A stretch of DNA of 64,000 nucleotides, from assembly GCA_037039925.1 (NCBI GenBank), contig JAXRKP010000605.1, positions 157,001 to 221,000 of the forward strand, read 5' to 3'. Source of the stretch: Doris montereyensis. Its lineage: Eukaryota > Mollusca > Gastropoda > Nudibranchia > Dorididae. A program made the position numbers and the translations under genes. Shown in pieces: positions 13,849 to 26,700 of the stretch (position 1 is the first letter of the stretch; each line of letters begins with the position of its first letter). The notes below the pieces were generated by a model, which was given only the letters and a program-made list of their open reading frames with translations, was not told where the DNA came from and made no database searches.

Positions 13849-14118
13849 GTTAGGTGACGTTTTTTTTTTTACAAGAGGGTTGTATTACTTAGAATCTAGA
13901 ATCTAATCTAGATATAGATCTACATCTAGTCGACTCCACTTATAGTGAAGTAGATTGTCATGATCTTTGGATGTGTCGGTATTTTTCTTTACCTGGAACC
14001 GGCACGGATGTCATTAAACCTCGAGGATAACGAAAATTAGACGGCTGTACTGACCCCAATACATCCTTCATGGCGGTTGGGATGAGGTGAATTTTCTCCC
14101 CCGTCCTCTACTCTACAA
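13849..14118. other. Short spacer with TCTAGA-type palindromes
   Basis: Poly-T at 13860-13871 and a 'ctagaatctagaatctaatctagatatagatct' type cluster at about 13890-13930, like the one at 12.86 kb. Nothing else seen. Confidence 0.5.
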
Positions 14119-16925
14119 CCTGCTGCCTTACACTTACAGGCTGGTTTTTTGGCAACCAAAGGCTAAGGGACTTAACCCTGACAGAAAATAACAAAGCCTG
14201 GTAGGGGGCCTCAAGGTGGCAGCCCCACCATCTATTTAGGGTACAGTGGGCCAATCCCCTGCTTATTCAAAACCAAACTGATTCAAAGTATTAAATATGA
14301 TGATATACCCGGATTGAACTTTGACGGTGACTCTAGAAAAGAACACGGGCTGTGATTTTTGCAACATGGAATATAAGGGCAATTAATGGATAAGAGTTAG
14401 AATTAGCTGAAGAAATAGAAAAATTCAAAGTAGACATTTTGGCCATTACAGAAACAAAGAAAAAAGGACAAGGAATAGAAAAAATAGGACCAAATCATAG
14501 TTTAATTTTCTCAGGAGTAGATGTCAAAGATAGAGCAGGAGTAGGCCTCCTAATACATAAAAGGCATGAAAAGCTGCTAGAAAGTTGGAAATTTATAAGC
14601 CCATGGCTATTAGAGGTAAATATTACACCGAAAGAAAGAGAAATTACATTATTAATAGCTTATGGACCAAATGAAGACGCCATCAAAGAAGAAAAAAGTC
14701 TTTGAAAACGATTTACAAATAGCTACAGAGAATCTGAAACCAAAACCGGAACTAATAGTTTTAGGAGATTTAAACGCTAGAGTTTCTCCAAATGGAGAGA
14801 GACTAACATATTTTTGCCGAAAGAATAACATGAAAATAGCTAACTAACATATTTTTCCTCATAAAGATATCCACAAATATACAAGAGTAAATATAGACAG
14901 GAGGGAAAAATCAATCCTAGACTACATAATAGTTAGCAGGTCCCTTTTACAGTACATTGGATGCAAGAGTAAATAGAAAGGCTGAAATATTTAGTGATCA
15001 TCATCTAGTTATAGCCAAAATGAGATTACTAACCGAAGAAAACAAACAGAAAAGGAAAGAGAAGAAAGCTACTAAACTCAAAATAGAAGAACTAAATAAA
15101 CCAATAGTAAAACAGATATACCGATCCAGGATAAAAAGATTTATTAGTGAAAAGCAGATGGATCTGAAGGATAGCACAATAGAAGAATAGTGGCAAAGGT
15201 ATAAAGAAACACTGCTCAGTTGTACTGAAGAGGTCTGTAGTAGGAAACGAACAGCATTGTGGAATGAGAATGTCAAGACTAAGATCAAAGAAAGAAAAGA
15301 AGGATGCGTGGAAGAAATACTAGCAAGCAAAAAGACCAGAGGATAGAGAAGATTACGCGCGTAAAAGAACTATTGTCAAAGAGGAAGTGAGGAAAGCAAA
15401 ACAGAAACAGTGGGAAGAGTTTGGACAAAGACTTCAAAAAAGCCATCAAGGAAATCAAAAGCTGTTCTGGGTGGCAATGAAGAGCATGAGAAAGACTAAA
15501 GTATGCCCAAATTAAGAATGCCAAAGGAGAAATAATGAAAGGAGACAGCGAAATCATGGAAACATGGAGGAAGTCTTTTCACCAATTACATAATCCCTCC
15601 AGAACATATGAAACAAGAAATACAGATCAATTAGTAAGAAGAGTAACAAGTAATCCAGATGAGACAGCTGAAGATGAAGATATCTCCATGGAAGAACTCC
15701 AAACAGCTATAAGAAAAGTGAAATTAGGAAAAGCCCCAGGAGCAGATCGAGTTTAGTCAGAAATTATTAAAAACCAAGTGAGAGAGGCAAACAAATTACT
15801 ACATGCAATATGTCAACAAGCATGGAAGTCTAAACAGGTGCCAGACGACTGGAAGAAGGGAACGGTAGTACCAAGTACACAGGAAAGGATTAATTATGGA
15901 ATGCTCAAACTATAGAGGGATATTACTACTTAACGTACAACGTACAAAGGAAAAGTGTATGGCAGAATACTGAAGAATTTGATGTAGATATAGGAGTAAG
16001 ACAGGGTTGTATCCTTAATCCTCATTTGTTTATCACATTTATGGATTCAGTCGCAAAGGCATCCTCGAAAATGAAGAAAATGAATGTAGGTATGTGGAAG
16101 CTCAAACCAGTAAATGTATCAATGTTTTCATTTGCTGATGATTTAGTTCTGTTTGGAAAATCAGAAAGGGACCTCAGTCAAATATCATAATGATGAATTA
16201 TGAATTAAATAAAAGAGGAATGAAAGTAAATGCAAAGAAAACCAAAACAATGCTTGTAACTAGGGAAGCTAAAACACAAAATCTTAAATTGGACAGGGAG
16301 AATTTAGAACAAGTTTAAAGCTATAATTACCTAGGAGTAATGATTAACTCAGAGGGAAAACTAAGAGAAGAAATCAGCCAGAGAATCAAAAAGGCACGTG
16401 CAATATATATAATCATCTCTATTGGTAAACAAAAATTGTCAACAAAAACCAAAATGGCAGTAAACAACACAGTTTATTGTCCTACTATCCTCTATGGCAG
16501 CGAAACCTGGACCTTAGACAGTACGGAATACAGTAAAGTACAAGCAGCTGAGATGAAATATCTAAGAAGAGTAGGAGGGAAAACTAAAAGAGACAAAATC
16601 AGAAACACAACAATAAGAGATCAAACCAAAGCAGATGGCATAAAAACTAAGATACTGAGATGGTTTTGGCATGTAAACAGAATGAATGACAATAGAATAG
16701 CTAAGTCTGTATACAGTGCTAAAACCCAAAGTAAAAGACCAAAAAGGCGGACCTCAGAGAAAGTGGAAAGAAGATATAAAAGAGGTATTATAGCAAAAAA
16801 CTTTAACTTTCATGGAAGGAAACAGAAAATGTCAGGACAGAGCATCCTGGAGAAAGATCATTTTGGGCATCTGAACCCATACACCGGAAGGTCGAAATGG
16901 GAACTGATAAAGAAAGAAAGAAAGA
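14119..16925 (+). mobile_element. RTE-like LINE copy C, internally deleted
   Basis: Same family as copy B. The leader has one unit of the 5' repeat. Endonuclease motifs: [10 protein letters not shown] (14440), LLIAYGPNEDA (about 14655), LIVLGDLNARV (about 14750), SDHHLVIAKMRL (about 14995). RT-linker [20 protein letters not shown] lies near 15690. The RT core is deleted at about 15970 with the same join as copy [15 protein letters not shown] sits near 16135. A 250-codon open stretch (16340-17092) holds the C-terminal [10 protein letters not shown] and LRWFWHVNRMNDNR, running past the GAAA tail (about 16905-16925). It is shorter and more decayed than an autonomous element. Confidence 0.88.
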
Positions 16926-17258
16926 TCTTGTTTATGTTTTATATAGCACTGAATAGCAGCAAACTAAAACAATCATTTAAAAAAATAAATATAACTGACA
17001 GTTGGAATTTTTTTAAAAGGTTATATTACCTTGAACAACTTGTATGTGAAGTATGGAGCGATTCGGTCTTTAAGTTTAGCTATGTAAAATAACGTGTAAA
17101 TAATAAACATAGCAATTCAAGATGCCGGCCATTTCCATGCCAACAACCAAGTAAACAACACCATATAAGTTCATGTTTCAATACACTGATTACTTATATG
17201 CATAATTTAACCCAAAAAAATCAAAAGTAAAAAGAATAGTTTCAGAACCTGCATATCC
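16926..17258. other. Intergenic, no feature seen
   Basis: AT-rich unique sequence. Confidence 0.4.
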
Positions 17259-17398
17259 TTAATGATGATGGACCTCACCACCACTCATCATTAATGGCGG
17301 ATAGACCTTGCTACTATTCGCCATTAATGAAGTGGCGAAAGGAGCTCGTCACTCTTTGGTTCACTATTCAGGATGAATGGACCCTGGTACCATTCGTC
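17259..17398. repeat. Three consecutive inverted repeats (hairpin array)
   Basis: Hairpin 1 (17259-17294): arms TTAATGATGA and TCATCATTAA. Hairpin 2 (17289-17329): arms CATTAATGGCGGATAG and CTATTCGCCATTAATG around a 9-nt loop. Hairpin 3 (17372-17398): arms GATGAATGG and CCATTCGTC. ATTAATG recurs at the arm tips. Could be the remains of a small inverted-repeat element. Confidence 0.75.
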
Positions 17399-17635
17399 AT
17401 TAATGATGAATGATGATCCCAGTTAATTAGGAGTAGACTTTGTATTATTTTAATAACTGATTTATAAATTTAAACATCTAATGGTAATACCTTGTTATTG
17501 ACATTTTTATTATTTTCCCCCTGGTTTTGACATTAATTACAGCTAATTACGGATGAATCTAGTGGATGGGAACAATTCACGATTTAACATTAATTCTACG
17601 TGGCGTGCATGATTTGATTATTTTGATCTACAGAT

Positions 17636-17886
<251 letters not shown>

Positions 17887-18239
17887 CTCATTCTCTCGCT
17901 CTTTGTTTCAATCATTCTCAATCCTACGTGTGTGTGTCACAGTGTATGTGTGTGTGTTTGTTCATGTGCCCGCTCCTCTCCCCCCTCTTTGTTTTTCTAT
18001 TTTTCTCAATGTTAAGTGTGTGTCTATTTTTCTGGGTGTTGTGTAAGTGTGTGTGTATACTCTTTCTTGCTATACTGACAATGACCTTGGTACGGTCACA
18101 GCACGGCACACCACGCGAGAAAGATTTCTAGTCTGTTTCTCACAATAGCACCAATTGTACATCATTTATCCCCCACCAGGCCATCTCGTTCAAAGTCCTT
18201 CTAAACTCTCTGGGGACCATACTACACTGATCATACACT

Positions 18240-18390
18240 ATAGTAGTTGAGTAGTAGTAGTAGTAGTAGTAGTCTATTACTGTTAGTTGTTAGGCGCTGC
18301 GTACTATCTCTCTGACAAGATCTTCATCTTCATACAGCTGGGTACTGCATTCACACCTGAGTCAAGTGATGAGAGAGAAAGGACAACGAA
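18240..18390 (-). mobile_element. Short (TAG)n and SINE central-domain fragment
   Basis: After a TAG triplet run (18247-18272), the block 'ctgacaagatcttc..' to 'attcacacctgagtcaagtgatgag' is the reverse complement of the segment at about 33307-33366 ('ttgactcaggtgtgaatgagtacccagct...agatcttgtcag'). Such a block is shared between otherwise different molluscan SINEs. Confidence 0.6.
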
Positions 18391-19108
18391 ATGATGCTCT
18401 CACCACAAGAAGTACTGGAGTACCGACGAGTACCGAAACATTACTCGATTATTCATCTGTAATTGGCAATACATCCAATACTGGTGACAAACGGGATTTT
18501 TTCACTGGTACTCGTCAGTAACGGTGAATAGTCACTTTGATTACGATATGATACCAAATAAGGCTTACAATCTATAATTATAAATACAATGTATAAGTAC
18601 AGTATGCTTTTGTTTACAAGGCGTAGACGTGTGCTTGCTTATTATTATTACATTCTACACCATGCGGCGTCTATTACCTAAGCGACGTATGTATGTCTGT
18701 ATGTATATAAGAAGGACGTCTTTAAAAACTCACTTTTCCTTAAAACTGTAATTGACTGGAATTATCTGAATGACAGTACGTACATGCGATGAAAATGGGC
18801 TATTTCCGTGCTGTAGTTCATCATCAGGATTAGTATGTCTACCCTCGCTCTCTCTCCCCATTGAATTTATGCTGTAAGGCCCTTCAACTTATAAATTCAA
18901 ATCCAAATGTATTGTATTATATATGTATGTAGATCTAGGTAGATCTATGTATGTACGTATGTTTTGTATGTAATATGTAGATCTATGTATGTTTATATGT
19001 CGTACATGTACATATGTATTATGAATGTTTGTATGTATGATATGCCTAATATACGTAATTTTCTTTTATTTTAGAAAAAAATAATTTCTGATTTCTTCTT
19101 GAATTCAG
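18391..19108. other. Upstream region / 5' intron of the BTB-ZF gene
   Basis: No coding sequence recognised. TATG-type repeats with embedded AGATCTA lie at 18915-19050. A polypyrimidine-AG acceptor-like sequence ends at 19108, directly before the first coding ATG, implying at least one upstream non-coding exon that I cannot locate. Confidence 0.5.
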
Positions 19109-19243
19109 ATGAATCATTCAAGACTGAAAGGGGAAGGAGGAGAAATGAGGAGCGAGAATCTGGATGGTTTAGATGAAAGAGAACTACCGGTCAAATTGAA
19201 AGTAGCCATATTCTTTCTTAACAACCTGAGTGATATACTGAAG
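19109..19243 (+). CDS. BTB-ZF exon 1 (first coding exon)
   Basis: Starts at ATG 19109, immediately after an acceptor-like 'ttcttcttgaattcag', and ends SDILK before donor GTTTGT, phase 0. It encodes a charged N-terminus followed by a helix ([18 protein letters not shown]) that precedes the BTB core, as in other BTB-ZF proteins. Confidence 0.75.
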
Positions 19244-22200
19244 GTTTGTCTTGCTTATTTACGGATGACACTTTGTTGTGGGATTTTTTATCATAAGTTT
19301 CATGTGAATATGGTTTCTATTTGATGTTTGATTATTTGTTTCTTTATTTATTTATTTATTGATTTGTTTATTTTTTTCTTGCTGAAGTTATCTTTTCATT
19401 CATGTGTCTAATTGTTGTCCGATAATATTTTTCTTCCAGAGAGAGCAATTTTGTGACCTTGAGTTTGAGGTTAATGGTGACACATTTCAAGCTCACCGTT
19501 TAGTTCTAGCAATCTGGAGTCCTGTTATTATGAACATCCTGACAGTGAATTCCTGTAAGACGGAGAGAATCCAGCTGATGTATGACCAGCCCGAGGCATT
19601 CCAACAGTTTATTTCATTTCTTTACACTGGCACTTTTGATGGGAATATAGTGGACGTTCTTGCTGTTTTGTTGCTCAGCATCAACTTTTCAGGTGAGTCA
19701 ATTTTGACTGTGCTGAAAAACTGTGTCATTGTTGATACTTTTGTGTACATAGCAATCAATATGTATGCACTTTGTTTATTTATTTCTATGTGGTTGTTTT
19801 GCCTTAAAAAAATTGTAAGTTTATAAAGTAAATGATACAATTTTGAAGTTTACAAATATTACCTGTAATTCTCATGCAATTACTGTGATAATTATACTGT
19901 CAACAAATGTAGTATCATTATTAAAGATACTAATAATAAGGAGGATTATGGTGATGATAAGGATAAATCGACACTGATGATAATAATGATTATATCTATT
20001 AAATATTATTATATTATTGTAATGACCGTAATAATGATGATATTGGTAATGATGATAATGTTATCTCTCTACTTTTAATTACGACAATAAGTCTAATGAT
20101 GATGGGACTTCGGTTTGGTTCAGCAGGACAATGATTCGCGATAGCCCTTTTTATGATTTCAAGTTTATTTTGAGGTTGAACGACATCAATATGCCAGTTA
20201 GCGGACTTCCGACGATGCTGGAATGTCTCATCAACAGCATTTTAGAGGAATCTGACCTCATCCTTCAAGGTAGCTGGAAATAAGGAAGAGACTAATCAGC
20301 CGATTTGATGGCATGGAGATGGCCGACATGAGTGTATCAATGGGTCATCATTCAACTCCTGCCAGCTTCAGGCGGAATTAAGAAAGGCGAGACAACTTTA
20401 AGAAAACAACACCATACAAGAGTAGCAACGAAGACAGCAACAACATCTACGAACATGGACTTTTGTTGAAAATAAAGAAATTCGAAGTGCTGACATTCAA
20501 CAAACAAACAACAACAGTTCGGCCTTAATCCAGAGTAACGACAGTGCTATCCATTCATTCCGTGTCCCGTAACATCGCTCCTTGACGACACATCTGCGAG
20601 CACGGATTTTGATGAAAACAGGAGAATCGTGCTGACATTCAACAAATAAACAACAGCAATACGGACTCAATCCAGAGTAACAACAGTGCTGTCCATTTAT
20701 TCAGCGTGTCACTGACATCGCCCTTGACGACACGTCTATGGTCGGAAATACAATCAGTGAATCAAACGGCCTGAGACGACAACCTAGACGACACAGCGAC
20801 AGATGCGAAACACACCGAGAAGAAGATAGATCTACACATTTCTGACACATCTATCACGTCAGACAGTGAGACCTGATATGATAAAGAAAGCTCTCGCACA
20901 AGTGAGGAAAACTCATCCATGGAAAACCAACAAGGTGGTAACAGTAATCACACACACTTTGCTGACATGATCAAGCAACTTCCTGTGATAAAATTGTCCA
21001 GATCTTCAAAATCTTGAAGACACAGGGAGGCATATTACACAGCCAGATCGCAACAAGGACATTTTAAAGCTGTGTTAGACAGATTTCAACCGACACATGT
21101 TATTCTTGCAGAGACTGATGATCTCATTATTGAGTATTGATTACCAATCAAAGGATAAGAAACTTCATAAGTCAAGAACAGCGAAGACGAGAACCCATAT
21201 TGCGTCAACGACATATGCCTTGGCAAGATCACGATCTGGATAATGGAGGACTGGAACTATCCATTTCAAACATTTCTTATTGCTATCATCTAAAAGCTTG
21301 ATCCAAAACATTGCATCTATAATCTATAGAAAGCAAGACAGAGACAGAAACAAGTTCTGGAACCCATGACTTGTATAGCCAATAATATGCATACCTTTTT
21401 ATGTTAACATAATAACGTTTTGTAATTCTCAGATAATTACCAATTTGCCATGGTTTGATTGCTGATTCCTCACTTGGATGTCATTGCTGTTTGCCCTTTA
21501 TTTGGAATTGGGATGTATTCATTCAAAGCAAGTTCGACTTTGTTGATAGAGATGCATTGATGATGTTTCAGAGTTGTATCTATTTTATCATTAAATACCT
21601 GAGTATCTGAAATAATGCCTTCACTTGATGTTTGATGCAATTTCAATAAAATGTAACACACAACAAGAAAAAAAAAAAAAAAAAAAGTCTAATGATGATA
21701 ATCAAGGCAATTTATAGTAATTAACACACCAACAATAATAATTGAATTTACATGATGATACAAAGGTCGGAGGAAGAGAAAGTTCGAAGATTAAAAAGGA
21801 AATGATAAATTAAGAAAGGTTGCAACAATCTTTTACAGCTTGCCCTAGTTAATGTTTTCTATTTTCCTTTATATTACCAAAAACAATTTCTATTTATTTT
21901 TCTCTTTGGACTTTCTCCTCCCCAGGTTTCCCTCTGTGTGATTTATGTGAAAATCTCCTGCAGACAGTGACAGTGAGCAAGCCTATTTCATATTTCAGTT
22001 CACTATAGATTCTGGAATGGCAGTGTGCAGATTACATTAGTAAATCTTCCTGAAGTTGCACAGCATTCTGAAATGAGGGACCTGAATGCTGAGCAAAAGA
22101 GCTTTCCCTGGATCTGAAAAACATGTCAAAGCTAGATCCTGAGAAAGTTGTTTCTTTTGATATCTTGGTTGAAGATGTTTCAAATCGACAACAATAGATC

Positions 22201-23646
22201 TAGTGATGTTGAAAGGCAATTGATTGTAGCGTAAATGATTGTGGACATAAAAGACGGATAACACTTCACATCCTTCATCACCTCTTTCTTCAAATGCATT
22301 CATCATCTATATCCCTTGATAGAAAGGTTTGAACTGAGGAATATAATTATCTCTGAACAGTGTTGTTGACAGTAGTGTTTATTTAGGAATGGGGAAACTT
22401 ATCTCAACCAAATTGTCTCTTATCTAACTCAAACAACTCAAGAAACGGTAGAGAACGAGTCTGACATAGCCAATGAAGTAAATTTTGAGATTTCCAAACA
22501 TGAAAGTTCTTTAACCAGAATTCTTCGGGAAATGAAACAAATCGTTCAGAATGAAATATTAACAACAGCAGATCTGTGGAAGAAAAAACTCAATTGAAAA
22601 GAAAACAAGAAATCTTCCAAAGATTTTTGAAGGAAGCATGAAGAGAGTAGTGAGGCCTAAAAACTGATACCAGGCCCTGAAAATGTTATTTTTTCTAGAT
22701 TGAATTCACCTGTAATAGATTTGCCAAGAAAGGCAAGGAATGTAGTAAATCATTGTGCTAAAGACGAGACAAAGTGCCCTGGTTCCATGACGGATAATGA
22801 TAGAATTGAACTGAACGATAGTCAGGATAGGAGCCAAAGTACAGAACTATCTCAAAATTGTCCTCAGCAAGACTCTTCGGTCCTTGGTAAAAGATAAACG
22901 TCCAGATAAAAAATTGATAGAAGATGGACAGCAGATCAAGAAAACTCAATAAAAGAAAACAAGAAATGGATTTAGGTGAGTATTTCCTCTTCTTCTTCTT
23001 CTTCTTCTTCTTCTTCTTCTTTTTTTCATAATAACTGAACAAATCAATTCTTGAGTATTACTGTCAGCGCTCATATTTTGATTTAATACAGAAATATTAA
23101 TCCTATTTTGGCTTAAACGTGATGTATTTAATTCTGTTTTTAAAGTCTTCAATACTATTACCGAGTTTTATTTCTGTTGGCAGTCCATTCCACAGCCTTA
23201 CTGTGCTAGGGTAAAAGGAGTGCATGTTATTTTGAGGTACTGTGAGCTTAACACCAAAAAGTATTGATGGTAATAGAGGGGGAGAAATTATCATTTCATA
23301 CAGTTTGGTTTACGGTGTCTGACATTGGCATACATCGCCTTTTTCTCATTGTGCTCATTTTTAGTCCCAAAAAATTAACATTGCTCAAAGCAAGTAACTC
23401 ATTCTGGTCTAAAAGTTAGTGGTTATTTATCAATTATATGTGTGTTTTTGTCTGTTAGTTTGTGAGAGTTCATGCAAAATGAGAGAGAAATTACTTGAAT
23501 GGTTTGTACAAGATTTTCTTTCAAAGATTAAGTAAAGTAAGTAAGGCAACAATTTAAACATTCTTGTTCATTTGAGTTTTATTTTTTATGAACAGTCTGT
23601 ACAGTTTAGATTTATTCTGTTAATTTTAATGTAATTTAATCTCTCT

Positions 23647-23715
<69 letters not shown>

Positions 23716-26700
23716 ATTTTGAGCAGGTCGTTCTTTATGCGTCAAAGTTTGTTACTAGGCCACTGAGAGTTTCTATATTTTGTATGTAATTTCTAAATGG
23801 TCCCAAGGTTATTTTCATTTGAAGAATTCTTCTACCGTATGTAGCGTTGAAATAAGGAAAATTTCATTGTTTCCCTGTCTTTGAGTAGAATTTTCATTTA
23901 CCTAAAGCACTATTTTAAACAGGTGTTGGAATTTAAAAGTTGGAATAATATTGTTCTTGCCTACCTGTGTAATCTCAGCAAAGAGTACTGACGTGATCTA
24001 TCGATCTAATAATCGTATTTGATATCACCCGAGATGATCAGCAGCTCAGTATCAACAGCTAATCATTTAAAAAGATACAGTACAAATATACTAAATAATG
24101 TTATGACTTATAACTTTACACACCATTACCAAGACAATACATAATATTATTTCCAGCAGGTGTGCCAGGCCCAGGGGAAGACAAAAATGTATCCAAAAAA
24201 GGCAGACCAAGGAAAGTCTTGGAACCTTCACGTTATCCGTGCATGGATTGCAGTTATGTCTCAGTCAGCCACACTTTGCTGGATAAACATATCAAACAGG
24301 TGTGTAAAGAAACTTTTATGATGTTGAGTCAGGATCTAAATTGGCTGAGGTATTGTTTAAATTCACTTGTGTTTTCTTGGGATTTAGACCTAATGCTAAT
24401 AATTGATAATATATAGTTTTAATATCTCCAAGCACTCAAAAATAATAATGGATTTTGCCCTTCGTGTCAGTTTAAATGAAGTTTTGTTTTGTATTGCAGT
24501 CTTGTATTTTTTAAATAGTTTTATTTATTTCCAGTCTGTGAGCTGACATGCTTTTCCTTTTTCAGTTCATTTTTAGCACTCTGTCCCTCAGACATATCAG
24601 TTTTAAAGAGTTGAATAAGAAAGCTAAGAATTGTAGATTGGTCTTGTCTGTCACTCAGATATATCAGTTTTAAAGAGTTGAATGAGACAGCTAAGAATTG
24701 AGTGTATCTTGTCTGTCCCTCAGATATATTAGTTTTAAAGAGTTGTATGAGACGGCTAAGAACTGTAATGTTCATCTTGTCTGCCTCCCAGAAATATCAG
24801 TTTTAAAGAGTTGAATAAGACAGCTAAGAATTGTAGTGTTAGTCTTGTCTGTCCCTTAGATATATTAGTTTTAAAGAGTTGAATAAGACAGCTAAGAATT
24901 GTAGTGTTAGTCTTGTCTGTCCCTCAGATATATCAGTTTTAAAGAGTTGAATGAGAAAACTAAGAATTGTAGATTGGTCTTGTCTGTCTCTCAGATACAT
25001 CAGTTTTAAAGAGTTGAATGAGAAAACTAAGAATTGTAGATTGGTCTTGTCTGTCTCTCAGATATATCAGTTTTAAAGAATTGAATGAGACAGCTAAGAA
25101 TTGTAGTGTTAGTCTTGTTTGTCCCTCAGAAATATCAGTTTTAAAGAGTTGAATGAGAAAGCCCGGGCAATGGACAGGTAAGCACGTGTACGGGGAGTAG
25201 ATGATCCCGCCCTCCACGAGTCTCCTGCTGCCTTGCAGGCGGGTATTGGCCGACTAAAGGCTAAGGGAGTTAACCCTGACAGAAAATAACAACCGGCTGC
25301 CTTGCAGGCTGGTCTTGAATGACTAAAGGCTAAGGGAGTTAACCCTGACAGAAAATAACAAGACCTGGTAGGGGGCCTCAAGGTGTTAGCCCCACCATCT
25401 ACCTAGGGTACAATGGGATAATCCCCTGCTTATCCAAAAGCAAACAGATTCAGAGAAATAAATATAATGTAACCGGCTTGATCCTTCGAAGACGAACTTG
25501 GAAACGAATACAAACTGTGATTTTTTGGAACATGGAATGTTAGGGCAATAAATGGAAGGAAAAGAGTTAAAATTAGATGAAGAAATGGAAAAATTCAAAG
25601 TAGATATTTTGGCCATTACAGAAACAAAGAAAAAGGGACTTTCTTTCTTTCTTTCTTTATCAGTTTCCATTCTACCTTTCGGTGTATGGGTTCACATGCC
25701 CGAGATGATCTTTCTCCAGGGTGCCCTGTCCTGGCATTTCCTGTTTCCTTTCAAAAAGTTAAATTTCTATGCTTCAATGCCTCTTTTATATCTTCTTCCC
25801 ACTTTCTCCGAGGTTTGCATTTTGGTCTTTTACCTTGAGCTTTAGCACTGTATACTGATTTAGCTATTCTATCGTCATTCATTCTGTTTACATGCCCAAA
25901 CCATCTCAATTGATTTGTTTCTATCTTAGTTTTTATGCCATCTGCTTTGGTTTGACCTCTTGTTGTTGTTTTCTGATTTTGTCTCTTTTTAGTTTTCCCT
26001 ACTACTCTTCTTAGATATTTCATTTCAGCTGCCTGTACTCTACTGTATTCTCTACTGTCTAAGGTCCAGGTTTCGCTGCCATAGAGGATAGGACAATAAA
26101 CTGTATTGTATACTGCCATTTTGGTATTTGTTGACAATTCTGGCTTACCTACAAATGCCTTTCCTAAATGGTTATATATTGCACTTGTCTTTTGGATTCT
26201 CTGGCTGATTTCTTCTCATAGTTTTTCTCTCTGACTTAATCATTACTCCTAGGTAATTGTAGTTTTGAACTTATTCTAAATTCTCCCTGCCCAATTTCCT
26301 GAATGAAGATGTAGATATACCAATGGAAGAACTTCAAACAGCTATAAGAAAAGTGAAATTAGGAAAAGCCCCAGGAGCAGATCAAGTTTATCCAGAAACG
26401 ATTAAAAACCAAGGAAGAGAGGCAAACAAACTACTACATGCAATATGCAACAAGCATGAAAGTCCAAACAGGTGCCAGATGACTGGAATAAGGGAACAGT
26501 AGTACCAATACACAAGAAAGGATCAACTATCGAATGCTCAAATTATAGAGGGATATCACTACTTAGCCTACCAGGAAAAGTGTATGCCAGGATTCTGGAA
26601 ATGAGACTAAGGAAAAGAGTAGAGGATCAGACTGAAGAACACCAGAGTGGATTTAGACCAGCAAGAAGTGTACAAGATCACATATTTACAAATAGACAAA

